From: Mucilaginibacter tolerans
GTDB lineage: Bacteria > Bacteroidota > Bacteroidia > Sphingobacteriales > Sphingobacteriaceae
Assembly (NCBI RefSeq): GCF_030519375.1
Contig: NZ_JAUMKB010000010.1
Coordinates: 159,791-223,790, forward strand
Direction of reading: 5' to 3'
DNA length: 64,000 nt
Shown here: positions 26,901 to 36,134 of the stretch, piece after piece
How positions within the stretch are numbered: the first letter of the stretch is position 1
Layout of the letters: the number at the start of each line of letters is the position of its first letter
Translations under genes and position numbers: made by a program
Notes under the pieces: generated by a model
Databases searched by the model: none
Seen by the model: only the letters and a program-made list of their open reading frames with translations
Told to the model about the DNA's origin: nothing

Positions 26901-28172
26901 TTGTTTAACCTGCTAAATAACTCGTTTAAGTATACTGGTGCCAATGGAAAAGTAACATTCGAGCTCTTTTTTGATCTGGAAGAATTTACTCCTTCTTATG
27001 AGAATGGACTTAGGCTATTGAATACGGATTACGATAGTAAAAGAAATATTTTTTTCCGCGTTGCCGATTCAGGTATCGGTATTTCCGAGGAATCCATAAC
27101 CAAAATATTTGACCGTTACTACCGGGTAAGTAAAGATCACCTGGGTTCCGGCGTTGGCTTAGCATTGGTTAAAAGTCTTACCCAACTGCATAAAGGGAGT
27201 ATCTATGTATACAGTGAACGGAACAAAGGGACCGAAATAATTATCGGGATTCCGTGGGCGGAAGATAGCTACAACGAAGCTGAAAAAGTCCGGGATGGAT
27301 CAGAGGCTGAACAACAACTGGAGATGGTTGATAATTCTATTTTACAGCCTTTGCAGCAAAATGAAGATACACCTGCCGACTTAGACGCGAAAAAGCAAAA
27401 ACATATTTTGATAGTAGAGGATAACCAGGAATTGAGGTTGTTTTTAAGAAAGATCTTTGAAAAAAATTACCTGATTTCTGAAGCAAAGGATGGAAATGAG
27501 GGACTTAAAGCTGCTGTCGAGAAAGCTCCGGACTTAATAATTAGCGATGTGATGATGCCTAATATGACGGGAATTGAGTTCTGTAAACTGGTAAAGGAAA
27601 AATTCGAAACCAGGCATATTCCATTCATTATTTTGTCGGCAAAAGATGCTTTGGATGCTAAGATTGAAGGCATGGAGTCGGGCGCCGATTTTTATTTTGC
27701 TAAGCCGTTAAGTATTGAATTACTCTTGTTGACCGCTCATAACATTTTTGAACAACGGGAAGCGCTAAAATTACGGTACGCAAATAATTACCTGGCGAGT
27801 GCAACCGAACTGGTACAATCTGAAAAAGACCAGGAGTTTTTCAAACGGTTAATCGAGCTGATTGAAAACAACATTCAGGCCACCGAACTTGATGTTGACT
27901 TCTTGTGCCGGCACCTGTATCTGAGTCGGACAAAACTATATCAAAAGATCAAAAGCATTTCGGACCAATCTGTGGGTGAGTTTATCAGAACCACCCGGTT
28001 AAAAAAATCAATTCATATTATGACCCATGAGGACATCTCCATGGGCGAGGTGGCAGACCGGGTAGGTTTGCAAAGCACCTCTAACTTTTCAAGGGTTTTT
28101 AAAAAGGAATATGGGAAATCGCCTCTGCAGTTTATGCAAGCGATACGAAATCAGGCTAAACCAATCGCATAA
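23991..28172 (+). CDS. Hybrid two-component system regulator (HTCS) of a polysaccharide utilisation locus
   Basis: The 1393-residue protein has a signal peptide (to about 35), beta-propeller Reg_prop repeats (about 40-690, with recurring GNIWIGT and GLNRY motifs), a Y_Y_Y domain (about 710-795) and a membrane helix near 800-820. A HisKA domain follows with H857 (NISHEFRTPL), then a HATPase (LLNNSFKYTG, DSGIGIS, GSGVGLALVK), a receiver with D1186 (LIISDVMMPNMTG) and a C-terminal AraC HTH (about 1290-1390). Such regulators sense oligosaccharides in the periplasm and activate PUL genes. It is divergent from GH2-GH92-GH29 and 19 bases upstream of another GH2 gene. Confidence 0.95.
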   Translation: MKLGRLLFRRFHFAILQLLLFVAVTYVTSIPAFAQSQSAPYKIKYLTVDEGLSHTDANDIAQDKQGFIWIGTNFGLDRYDGYKVRKYYNSNEPLNNAYKNRVVCLYPDNEGNIWLSTEGGLQRFDMRTERYIDYKAQKNPIPNFDKLLKPVGNLIYGRTGNKIRRYAIRGDSIKERALNLPPNVDFTDIIDGPDGKLYLASSKDLWRLNQTGKFERLIIEGLPENNINRVFFNHDHNLLISSSNQLLLTAPEHNIHGGRLRIVKEYVCPNNASVQNVLQDNGLNYWVNDGSGILKLDSNFNLIQTIDTHHGLNSNWLAKIFMDRSACLWVCTSGGGVNYFDLNEKPFYTLQHNPEITNTLSGNYVRSVIASGDDIWVGTSANGLNRYNIKSHTWEYYNANNSRVRLRSNAINALIFDNDHNLWIGSSLGIEVLNAGGGGLIKPKGLHNFPARDIDAFAKDCFGNIWFGNHANGFGVIWKDDANYCHVKYYDEGFFIFADQKKPELFVASTHGLKRLTIDRNGNVTPVFTWRASKKANALSSNYTYPIAKGNDTTYWIGTIGGGLNRLSFGKNGSYTIKTYAGKYGIFNDVESLEIDNSGNIWMGGNGLECFNPKTLKLTRYDKNDGLQGNSFKVGSSYKAPGGALFFGGINGLNFFYPDQISSNAIPARPVITDIIINNQQHRPGTNDSVGNSIHEAISYCNQIKIDYRQNNFILFFSSMHFANPLKCKYRYKLVGLDKDWRYTDGTNPSAAYSNLDYNSYNFIVQATNNDGIWGKSEARLNIIITPPWWKSFIAKCFYVLMALSVLSGIYIYQARWYKLKRDIEVRKLNDIRKEEIHRKHEELYQQQLTFFTNISHEFRTPLTLILGPLENLIKENKDAGLANSYQVMLRNAKRLINLISDLMNFKKVADSIIKLQVKPLNVRQFCNGLVADFENIAISKDIDFKFIDNTSSTIGALTGYFDPQVLEKILFNLLNNSFKYTGANGKVTFELFFDLEEFTPSYENGLRLLNTDYDSKRNIFFRVADSGIGISEESITKIFDRYYRVSKDHLGSGVGLALVKSLTQLHKGSIYVYSERNKGTEIIIGIPWAEDSYNEAEKVRDGSEAEQQLEMVDNSILQPLQQNEDTPADLDAKKQKHILIVEDNQELRLFLRKIFEKNYLISEAKDGNEGLKAAVEKAPDLIISDVMMPNMTGIEFCKLVKEKFETRHIPFIILSAKDALDAKIEGMESGADFYFAKPLSIELLLLTAHNIFEQREALKLRYANNYLASATELVQSEKDQEFFKRLIELIENNIQATELDVDFLCRHLYLSRTKLYQKIKSISDQSVGEFIRTTRLKKSIHIMTHEDISMGEVADRVGLQSTSNFSRVFKKEYGKSPLQFMQAIRNQAKPIA

Positions 28173-28191
28173 ATGATCTAACAACAACTCA

Positions 28192-31068
28192 ATGAAAAAA
28201 ATTTTACACGTATTATGTACCATAACAGTCATTGCGGCAACTGGCTGGTCACAAACAAAACAAACGTCCGGGGACGATTCATTTTTTTTGCCCCAACGAT
28301 TATCCCTCGACTTTGGATGGAAGTTCAGGCTTGGTGACGATTTGAATTTTGAAGAAAACCTGATCAACGCCGGCGTCAACAAAGGCCCCGCGGGCTTCAA
28401 CTTCAACGACAACGGGTGGCGGTCGGTGAATATTCCACATGACTGGGCGGTTGAGCTACCGTTTGACAAAAACGCCGATGCGTCACATGGATATAAACCC
28501 ATAGGCCCGGGATATCATTCAAACAGTATCGGCTGGTACCGCCGCTCATTCACCTTATCACAAACCGACAAAGAGAAACGGCTTTGGCTGCAATTTGATG
28601 GTGTGTATCGCAAGTGCCAGGTTTTTCTGAACGGCTACAAGCTGACCCATCACGAGGGTGGCTATAATGGTTTTCGCTGCGACATCTCCGACGTTGCCAA
28701 CTATAATGGAAAGAACGTGCTTGCTGTGCGCGTTGATGCTTCCGAATTTGAAGGTTGGTTTTATGAAGGTGCAGGCATTTACCGTCACGTTTGGCTATTA
28801 AAAACCGCACCATTGGCAGCAGCGCCCGACGGGATTTTTGTTTACAGCTCATTCCCGAATAATGTTCTCCGGGGGCCGGCGACTATACACTTCAAAACCA
28901 AGCTCCTCAACTCGCAAGATCTTCCTGCCGGCGCTAAAGTGGATTGGCGGATACTTGGCCCTGACGGAAAGTTTATCGGCGAAACGGGTAAACAGGAAAC
29001 AATGGCTGCCTGGGACACCAAGGAAATCACCGCTGATATGAAGGTACCCTCGCCCGCGCTGTGGTCTCCCGAATCTCCGAAATTATACAAACTCGTTACA
29101 ACAATTGAAAGCCAGGGGAATGTAGTTTATCGCAAGGAGACTGAATTTGGTATCAGGACGATTAAGTTTGACCCCAACCTTGGTTTGCTGTTGAATGGTA
29201 AGCGCTATGAAGTTCGCGGCACATGCGACCACCAGGATCATGCGGGCGTTGGTGTGGCAGTGCCTGATGCATTATGGGATTTCCGCGTTCGTAAACTGAA
29301 GGAGATGGGTAGCAATGCTATCCGCACATCGCACAATGAGCCTGCCGAAGAATTGGTGGAAGCCTGCGACCGCCTGGGTATGCTTATCATGGATGAAACC
29401 AGGTATTTCAGCAGCGACCCGCAAAGCCTGGCCCATCTGGAACAGCAGGTATGCCGTGATCGCAATCATCCAAGCGTTTTTCTGTGGTCACTGGGCAACG
29501 AAGAACCACTCCATAAGTCGGACCAGGACCAGGCTATTACTGTCGCTATGAGAAGGCTGGTCCACGAGTTAGACCCGACACGTGTATGCACTGTTGCGGT
29601 TTACGATTGGCCAACCGGTAAGCTTTATGGTATCTCCGCAGCTACTGATGTGCAGGGTTTTAATTATTTTGATCAGGGTGAGACAGATGTTTTTCATAAA
29701 AACAATCCCCAAAAGCCGTCTATTGGTACCGAAGAAGGTATGGCGCAGTACACCCGCGGCGTTTACGAAAACACCAGCACTTCCCTGTCGGCTTATGACA
29801 TTCAAAAACCTGACTGCCGTCATACGGCCGAAGCTTCTATAAAATACTATGCTGCGCGTCCATGGATCTCCGGCATGTTCTTTTGGACGGGATTTGATTA
29901 CCGCGGCGAAGAGGCGCCCTTTGGTTGGCCAAATGTCAGCTCAGACTTTGGCATCATGGACGTTTGCGGTTTCCCTAAGGACGTTTTTTATTACCTGCAA
30001 TCCTGTTGGACCGTCAAACCAATGGTGCACATACTACCACACTGGAACTGGCCGGGTAAGGAAGGAAAAGACATCGATGTTTGGGCTTTTAGCAACTGCA
30101 AGGAAGTGGAGTTGTTCCTCAACGGGCTAAGCCTTGGTAAAAAGGTAACACCCCAAAATTCACACGTGCAATGGACCGTAAAATATCAGCCGGGCACATT
30201 ACTGGCCAAAGGTTATACAGATGGCAAAATGGTTGCCGAAGAAAAAGTGGAAACAACGGGTGCACCTGCCCGTATAAAACTCACACCTGATCGGGCAGTG
30301 ATTCACGCTGATGGTAAAGATTTAAGCATTGTTACCGTTGCAGTCACTGATGAAAACGGTCGGACAGTTCCGAATGTGGCAAACCGGATTGATTTTGATT
30401 TACAGGGCCCGGGCAAAATCGTCGGCATTGGCAACGGCGACGCGATCTCCCATGAACCGGATGTAATGTTAGATACTCCGGCCACCAGGCTTATCCCGCT
30501 GGACAATTGGCGTATAAAAGAAGTTTCTTCGATTGATGGCCTTTCTGAGGTTTCAGTAAATTACGATGATGCCCAATGGCAACAAGTAGACGTTCGCAAT
30601 GAAGCAGGAACGTTGAAGGAAGGTGCTGTTGCGGTTTATCGTGCACATGTCGTCTTAAAACCGGAAGACCTTGAAGCAGAACACCACACGATCAATTTCG
30701 CGATGATTGATGACGAAGGATGGGTGTATGTAAATGGCAAATTGGCTGGAAAAGCTCATGATTGGCGGTCGGGTCAATCATTTGAAGTAGCGAAATTCCT
30801 TAAGTTAGGCGACAATACGATTGCTGTCGTTGTCAAAAATCAAAGCGGACCGGGCGGCATAAGTAAAGGCGTTAGCATGGAATTAATAAAAAAGCACCAG
30901 CCTGTAATCTGGCATAGAAGCGTTTTTAACGGTTATGCCCAGGTGATCGTGCAATCAGATAAAACCGGAGGAAAAATGCGGCTTACTGCTAGTGGTAACG
31001 GTTTGCGAGGGCAAGATATTATTATTGGGACAAGCGCCGACGCAGGTCATTCTGGAGTTGGGCAATAA
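28192..31068 (+). CDS. GH2 beta-galactosidase-like enzyme, secreted
   Basis: The 958-residue protein has a short signal peptide (about 1-20). GH2 sugar-binding (SLDFGWKFRLGD, IPHDWAVE), Ig and TIM-barrel domains follow. Acid/base E437 lies in WSLGNEEPL and the nucleophile region is GTEEGMAQY (E514/E515). C-terminal DUF4982-like and Ig/jelly-roll domains follow (IDVWAFSNCKEVELFLNG, VTDENGRTVPNVAN). It belongs to the GalA-like branch and differs from the LacZ-like enzyme at 20517. The specificity could be galactoside or glucuronide. It starts 19 bases after the HTCS stop, so the two are co-transcribed. Confidence 0.9.
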   Translation: MKKILHVLCTITVIAATGWSQTKQTSGDDSFFLPQRLSLDFGWKFRLGDDLNFEENLINAGVNKGPAGFNFNDNGWRSVNIPHDWAVELPFDKNADASHGYKPIGPGYHSNSIGWYRRSFTLSQTDKEKRLWLQFDGVYRKCQVFLNGYKLTHHEGGYNGFRCDISDVANYNGKNVLAVRVDASEFEGWFYEGAGIYRHVWLLKTAPLAAAPDGIFVYSSFPNNVLRGPATIHFKTKLLNSQDLPAGAKVDWRILGPDGKFIGETGKQETMAAWDTKEITADMKVPSPALWSPESPKLYKLVTTIESQGNVVYRKETEFGIRTIKFDPNLGLLLNGKRYEVRGTCDHQDHAGVGVAVPDALWDFRVRKLKEMGSNAIRTSHNEPAEELVEACDRLGMLIMDETRYFSSDPQSLAHLEQQVCRDRNHPSVFLWSLGNEEPLHKSDQDQAITVAMRRLVHELDPTRVCTVAVYDWPTGKLYGISAATDVQGFNYFDQGETDVFHKNNPQKPSIGTEEGMAQYTRGVYENTSTSLSAYDIQKPDCRHTAEASIKYYAARPWISGMFFWTGFDYRGEEAPFGWPNVSSDFGIMDVCGFPKDVFYYLQSCWTVKPMVHILPHWNWPGKEGKDIDVWAFSNCKEVELFLNGLSLGKKVTPQNSHVQWTVKYQPGTLLAKGYTDGKMVAEEKVETTGAPARIKLTPDRAVIHADGKDLSIVTVAVTDENGRTVPNVANRIDFDLQGPGKIVGIGNGDAISHEPDVMLDTPATRLIPLDNWRIKEVSSIDGLSEVSVNYDDAQWQQVDVRNEAGTLKEGAVAVYRAHVVLKPEDLEAEHHTINFAMIDDEGWVYVNGKLAGKAHDWRSGQSFEVAKFLKLGDNTIAVVVKNQSGPGGISKGVSMELIKKHQPVIWHRSVFNGYAQVIVQSDKTGGKMRLTASGNGLRGQDIIIGTSADAGHSGVGQ

Positions 31069-31075
31069 ATAGGGT

Positions 31076-31396
31076 CAACCGATTGATCTGTTCACATCAA
31101 TCCAGTCCCAAATCGGTACAAAAGTTGCCTATTATGGCACTTGGTCATTTACTCCATTATACTTCTTAACCCTGGGCGCTAATAATCTAAATACGACTTC
31201 CGAATATGTGGAGAGTGACCATAATATTACCATTAACTGGGATAATACCGCTACCTACACGCACTCATACGGATTACATAATTTCTCTTTATTAGTAGGA
31301 ACTAATTTGCAGAATGAGGATGGTCATGGCCTTAACGGGAATTTTTACGGTGAACCGGTAAACTCTTTTTCGCAGGCTTCTGCTAATTTTATGACG
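31076..31396 (+). pseudogene. susC: SusC-like TonB-dependent transporter fragment
   Basis: An open frame of about 107 codons without its own start begins 8 bases after the GH2 stop. It reads QPIDLFTSIQSQIGTKV, then GTWSFTPLYFL, DNTATYTHSYGLHNFSLLVGT and NGNFYGEPVNSFSQA. This is the beta-barrel region of SusC-family transporters, roughly a tenth of a full gene. After residue FM (base 31396) the frame becomes GC-rich, non-homologous sequence and soon stops. Both ends are lost and no SusD is nearby, so this PUL has lost its transporter pair. Confidence 0.75.
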
Positions 31397-32019
31397 GTCT
31401 GCGGTCTGCGTTCAGCCCGCCGAGGGGCGCCCTATTCTTTTGCTGTTTCCATTTGATGTGCGGATTGCTCTATTTAACCCGCCTCCGCCGGCTGAAGCCT
31501 CCAGTGGCTTTTTGTAAGCACCGCACCTGAACAAGCCGTGCAGAACAGCAAGGCTTTGCCGAAAAAAAATACATCGCGAGCGCAGTGAGCAGTGAAGATT
31601 TTTTTTAGGCAAACCCAAAGGGCGCCGGCATTGACGATCTGTCCAGGCTTATCAGAAATTTGCTTGCGAAAAAGCCAATGGAGTGAATGGGAAAGGATAA
31701 ACTGGCATTAAGAAAACTGAACAACAGGAAACCGGAAATATGGGCCGAAGGCCCGAGGACACGAGGCCCATTTTCCCAATGCGGTGAACCGGCAGAGCGA
31801 AGACGAGGCGGCTGAAACTGCTGGCCTGTAAAAGCCGCTAATTATTTAATGGAGAGCCAAAGGCGCTTTTCTTCCGCTATCAGTTCAGCCTGCGTCGTCG
31901 CCGAGATAATCGATGAAGATTTGGCGTGGCACAAACCCTTAAATAAAGCGGCACAGGTCTTCGATAGCTAATTCAAGACCTAAGTTAAACGTTTTCCCGC
32001 CCCGAATTTTAAATTACCA
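31397..32019. other. GC-rich, gene-free stretch abutting the susC fragment
   Basis: Base composition shifts sharply at about 31397 (GCC/GGC-rich, unlike the flanking AT-richer DNA). No frame looks like a conserved protein. It contains short GC-rich inverted repeats such as GGGCCGAAGGCCC near 31743-31755. I suspect a remnant of an integrative or conjugative element. This is an impression, not a demonstrated homology. Confidence 0.4.
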
Positions 32020-33594
32020 TTACAATGGGCTCTGTACTTCGACCAGGTTGGATTTATCCGTGATCGAGTTAATGACCTCGTCCAGTTCATCCGCCGAACG
32101 TAAAAGATAATCCAGCATTTTTTCTTTTTCAATGATCGTTTCCTTTCCGTCTTTCATCAGTGGGATCAAACCCTTGATCTTGGCAAGTGGCGCGCGGATA
32201 ACGTGCGATTGCAGCCAGGCGATTTCTTTCAGCTTTTTGTTCTGCGCTTCAACGGCGTTGATATAATTTAGCCGTTCGGTAATGTCATTGGCCAGCACCA
32301 CCTTGGATGGGCTGCCGTTATACATGATGGCTGTACTCTGAATGTCCACATAAATGACCTTGCCATCTTTTGTGCGATGTTTGAAAACCTGTTCGTGGTG
32401 GATTTGTTTTTCCGTTTTCCCGCGGCTGACGATCTGCTCCACTACAGGAACCTCATCCGGGGGCCGAATGTCTCTGATCGTCATATCCAGAAATTCGGGC
32501 CTCGAATAACCGTAATGCCGGACAGCCGCTTCGTTTACATCCAGGAACTGCATCGTTTCAATCTCGAACACCCACATCGGCTGCGGGCTTAAATGGAATA
32601 ATTCACTGTAACGTTTTTCCGATTCTGTCAGGCGTATCTCGGATAGTTTACGATCCGTAACATCCTTAAAATAAACCGACAGGCCGTTTGCCGAGGGATA
32701 GGCGCTGATATCGTACCATTTTTCCAGCACCGGGTAAAAATCATGGAAATGAACCACCTGGCGCGTTTTCATCGCCAACTGGTATTGCCGGTAAGATTCG
32801 GAATCGATGGAGCCCACAAATACTTTCCAGAGATGCTGATTGAGCACTTTATGCCGCGCCACACCCAGTTCCTTCTCCGCCATCGCATTCCAGTACAAAA
32901 CCAGCCAGTTATGGTCTACCGCGAAAAAAGCGTCGGTGATACTCTCCAGGATGGTATTGCGCTCTTCCAGCGCGTCAGCGATCTTGGCCCGCTCCACGGA
33001 TAACTCAGCTTCTTTTTCCAACTCGCCCATCTTCATGGTTTGAATGATCTGCCGTTCATTGTATTTGCGGAGCTGGAATGCCCAGAGACCGCAAACAAAA
33101 AAGACAATGGCCGCTAATATCACATGAATGACGAAGGTTTGGACATCGAAATAGTTCAGCTGCGTAAAATAGACCTGCGAGTAACCGATGTCCTGCAGGT
33201 AACCCAGCAAGCCATGATGAACCACCACCACCAGGGTCAGCGGTATCTGTAATTTCCATTGCTGGTAAGTGATCAGCAGCGCGCTGCCGATAAAGGCAAA
33301 GAAGTGCATTTCGAACATACCATGCATCTGGTAGATGAACTGCGCCATAAAAATGCCCAGCACGACGCTCAGGACATATTGGTATAAATTTGAATCCGGC
33401 AACGCGATCTTGGCCGAATAATAGGCGATCAGCGAAATACTGCCAACCCCAATAGCGATCAGCCAGGTACCGTAAAAACTGGCCAGTGCCAGCCCGATCA
33501 GGAAGTGACAGGCCAGGAAAAAGTTCATCAGCTTGTCGGACCGCTCTTTTACTTCTGACTGAAATATATGTGTTTGACTAGTTATAGCACTCAT
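32020..33594 (-). CDS. Membrane PAS sensor with DHp helix but no ATPase domain
   Basis: The start is the ATG at 33594, one base after the upstream stop. The 524-residue protein has about six membrane helices (about 25-200), a short coiled coil, two PAS domains (about 235-350 and 355-470, with ITDAFFAVDHNW and LSPQPMWVFEIET) and a DHp-like helix with H464 (WLQSHVIRAPLAKI). It ends 60 residues later with no N, G1 or G2 boxes. It could not autophosphorylate alone. It could be a phosphotransfer or sensing subunit for another kinase, for example the sensor-less receiver-kinase encoded at 34351 on the opposite strand. Confidence 0.8.
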   Translation of the reverse strand: MSAITSQTHIFQSEVKERSDKLMNFFLACHFLIGLALASFYGTWLIAIGVGSISLIAYYSAKIALPDSNLYQYVLSVVLGIFMAQFIYQMHGMFEMHFFAFIGSALLITYQQWKLQIPLTLVVVVHHGLLGYLQDIGYSQVYFTQLNYFDVQTFVIHVILAAIVFFVCGLWAFQLRKYNERQIIQTMKMGELEKEAELSVERAKIADALEERNTILESITDAFFAVDHNWLVLYWNAMAEKELGVARHKVLNQHLWKVFVGSIDSESYRQYQLAMKTRQVVHFHDFYPVLEKWYDISAYPSANGLSVYFKDVTDRKLSEIRLTESEKRYSELFHLSPQPMWVFEIETMQFLDVNEAAVRHYGYSRPEFLDMTIRDIRPPDEVPVVEQIVSRGKTEKQIHHEQVFKHRTKDGKVIYVDIQSTAIMYNGSPSKVVLANDITERLNYINAVEAQNKKLKEIAWLQSHVIRAPLAKIKGLIPLMKDGKETIIEKEKMLDYLLRSADELDEVINSITDKSNLVEVQSPL

Positions 33595-33595
33595 C

Positions 33596-34192
33596 TCATT
33601 TTTGGCAATTCGGCAGGCTGCAGCCGTAAGAACGCAGCGCCAGTGGATCAAATCGTAATTTATAGTGTGCGGCCAGCAGACCCGTTATCGCCATGTTAGC
33701 ATAATTGGTCCGTTCGTCCGTGCAATAACGGCTGCGGTTATAGTTCCCCCTGTAATAGAGTTTATGCTGCGTGTCGATCAAAACAGCCTGCGGTGTAGAA
33801 TACACCCCGCACGCTTCCGCGATGGATTGGTCAAACAGCACCGGAACATCGAGTTTAAATTTCTGTTGTACTTCTTTAGCTGTGTAACGGTCATTGTTCA
33901 TCACGACAATAACAAAATTGACCTGGCTGCCATATCGCCGGACGATTGATTGGAAATTGGGGATATTGAAACGGGAGCACGGGCAATCCGGATTAAAGAA
34001 ATGCAGGAAAAGCGGTTTGGCAGGGTTCATCTCTCCCGGCCAGTTCAATGCGACCGGCGTGCCCTGGCCGACTGGTTTATAGCCATCAGGAACAGGCGTC
34101 GGTAAATGATACCGCCATTCATTATACCAGAACAAGGCCCCGGTGCCGGAAAACAGGAACATCAGCCAGCCAATGATCAATAATCGTCTCAA
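33596..34192 (-). CDS. Thioredoxin-fold redox protein, membrane anchored
   Basis: The 198-residue protein begins with a membrane or signal segment (RLLIIGWLMFLFSGTGALFW). It then has a thioredoxin-like fold: PLFLHFFNPDCPCSRFNIPNF with a C-P-C active-site motif in place of CxxC, a cis-Pro region GVYSTPQAVLID and YRGNYNRSRYC near 150. Family members reduce disulfides or act in metal or redox handling in the periplasm. The stop lies one base before the start of the PAS sensor, so the two are translationally coupled. This suggests redox input to the sensor. Confidence 0.85.
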   Translation of the reverse strand: MRRLLIIGWLMFLFSGTGALFWYNEWRYHLPTPVPDGYKPVGQGTPVALNWPGEMNPAKPLFLHFFNPDCPCSRFNIPNFQSIVRRYGSQVNFVIVVMNNDRYTAKEVQQKFKLDVPVLFDQSIAEACGVYSTPQAVLIDTQHKLYYRGNYNRSRYCTDERTNYANMAITGLLAAHYKLRFDPLALRSYGCSLPNCQK

Positions 34193-34350
34193 ATCTTTTC
34201 CTGTTTTTTACGTAGCCCCGTTGGAAAAGTTGCTGCATCCCACCTGTTTAACTGTAATGCTGACAATTTTCGCCAGATGGAAGAAAATTATATCGCCACA
34301 TGAGCAACATACGACCGCTATTGCCGTAAAAGGAAGGGTGAAATGAAATT

Positions 34351-35916
34351 ATGAGTGAGTTGAATACCGCCGTCCTGATAATAGATGACGAAGAAATCGT
34401 AAGAAACAGCGTAGAAGATATCTTGGTGCCCAAAGAGGCCTCTACGGATTCGGATAGTATCAACCAGGCTTTTAGTGTTCTGTTTGAAACATCTCAGGCT
34501 TTAACCGCAGCCCGACCGCGCATTATACCTAATTTTGCCGTGGATAAAGCATCCAACGGCGCCGAAGGCATTCGCAAAGTGCGCGAGGCAGTTGAACGGG
34601 ACCGTCCGTACGCAGTCATTTTCGTGGACATGCGCATGCCCGGCCTGGATGGCCTGGAAGCGGCAACAGAGATCCGGAAATACGATTGCAAGGCGGAAAT
34701 TATCTTTTTAACTGCTTATAGCGATCACTCCATCGAGGAAATCATCGAACAGGCCGGGCAGAACGTTGGCTACCATTGTAAACCTTATGCACCGGAAGAG
34801 ATCATTCAGTTAGCCACCAAGGCCGTAACCGATTATGATAAGCTGCGTAATCTGGAAAGCCTGATCGAATCGATCTCTTCCATTGGGTTAAACCAGAACC
34901 AGCTGATGTCGTTGCTGAAAAACATTCTGAACCAGGTTACCGGATCGCTTAAAACCGATATGGCTTTGATCGGGAAAATTCACGACAATTCGGGTTATGA
35001 AAAAGTGATTTCTACGGGTGCATTTGACGATCATATCGACCTCGACGAACTCATCGCGCGCGTTAAAAATATCCGGATCGAAAAAGACGAGGTCAAACAG
35101 ATCGACAACCTGGTATTGGCGCGTATGGACAGTTATTCGGTTTTTGCCCTGCTAAAAAAGCAGGAAAGCCTTAAAACCGAAAAGATGTACCTGTTAAAGC
35201 TGTTCATGCAACATGCCGCACAGGCTATCCGCAACGCGGAATTGAACGCGCAACTGATCCAAAAGGAAAAACTTTCCGCCGTCGGGCAGGTTATAGGAAT
35301 GGTTATCCATGATCTCCGGTCACCTATCAGTAATATTAAGCAAACAGCCGGCTTGATGCGCGAAGTAGATCAGCCGGGCGACTTAATCGGTATGATCGAT
35401 CAATCGGTTGAGCATACTCTGCTGATCTTTGACGATTTGCTTGACTTTATCAAAGAAAACCCGGTCAAAAAAGTACCGGTAGACCTGAACAAAATTATCG
35501 AAGCGGCTATCCGGCAAGCATCCGCCAAGCAAGGTTTTTCGCGGATCACCATGATCAAGGACATTCCCGAAACCTTAATGATACCGGGCGATGAAAATAA
35601 ACTCGAAAGAGTGATGGTCAACCTGCTGAACAATGCCGTCGACGCCGTTTCCAATAACACAGGAGAAAAAGGAACCATCCGCATCCGGGCAGAGGTTCAG
35701 GATGACAATCTGATATTGCATATCGCGGACAACGGGCCCGGCATTCCTGCGGAAATAGGCCAAACGCTTTTTGAACCTTTTGTCACCCTGCACAAGGCAA
35801 ACGGAACCGGACTGGGCCTGGCTATTGTCAGACGATTTATAGCGATGCACGGAGGGGATGTCAGTGTGGCCTGCAACCCCGGCGCGGACTTCCGCATCAG
35901 TCTCCCGTTAAATTGA
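34351..35916 (+). CDS. Receiver-histidine kinase hybrid without a sensor domain
   Basis: The 521-residue cytoplasmic protein starts with a receiver that contains an insertion (about 20-70) between the acidic residues D12-D13 and the phosphoacceptor D93 (VIFVDMRMPGLDG). A GAF-like or helical linker spans about 165-300. A HisKA domain has H320 (MVIHDLRSPISN) and a HATPase domain has an NNAVDAV N box, DNGPGI and GTGLGLAIV. It would be an input-driven kinase switched by phosphorylation of its receiver. It is divergent from the thioredoxin/PAS pair, suggesting a joint pathway. Confidence 0.9.
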   Translation: MSELNTAVLIIDDEEIVRNSVEDILVPKEASTDSDSINQAFSVLFETSQALTAARPRIIPNFAVDKASNGAEGIRKVREAVERDRPYAVIFVDMRMPGLDGLEAATEIRKYDCKAEIIFLTAYSDHSIEEIIEQAGQNVGYHCKPYAPEEIIQLATKAVTDYDKLRNLESLIESISSIGLNQNQLMSLLKNILNQVTGSLKTDMALIGKIHDNSGYEKVISTGAFDDHIDLDELIARVKNIRIEKDEVKQIDNLVLARMDSYSVFALLKKQESLKTEKMYLLKLFMQHAAQAIRNAELNAQLIQKEKLSAVGQVIGMVIHDLRSPISNIKQTAGLMREVDQPGDLIGMIDQSVEHTLLIFDDLLDFIKENPVKKVPVDLNKIIEAAIRQASAKQGFSRITMIKDIPETLMIPGDENKLERVMVNLLNNAVDAVSNNTGEKGTIRIRAEVQDDNLILHIADNGPGIPAEIGQTLFEPFVTLHKANGTGLGLAIVRRFIAMHGGDVSVACNPGADFRISLPLN

Positions 35917-36134
35917 GATTGTCAAAGTGCTGATTAGCTAAACTCAGTTGTTTAAGAAGACGAGTTTGCCGGTTTTTCGAACAAATGTAACTAATGAGAT
36001 TATGACGCACCACTTCTTGTAGCTTTTGGTTTTATATTTTTCCTAGCACTTATTGTCTTCTAATATGCATTTCACTAGCTACTTTCCTCTAAAGATTGAT
36101 GCGCCTATCAGTACTTTTGAGCCTTAGTTAAGTA
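35917..36134. other. Intergenic region, nothing recognised
   Basis: An AT-rich spacer between convergent genes. No hairpin or coding frame stands out. Confidence 0.4.

Noticed and set aside
31412..31618. Minus-strand frame of 68 codons in the GC-rich stretch
   Set aside because: Its composition is that of shadow frames in GC-rich DNA, with no recognisable domain.
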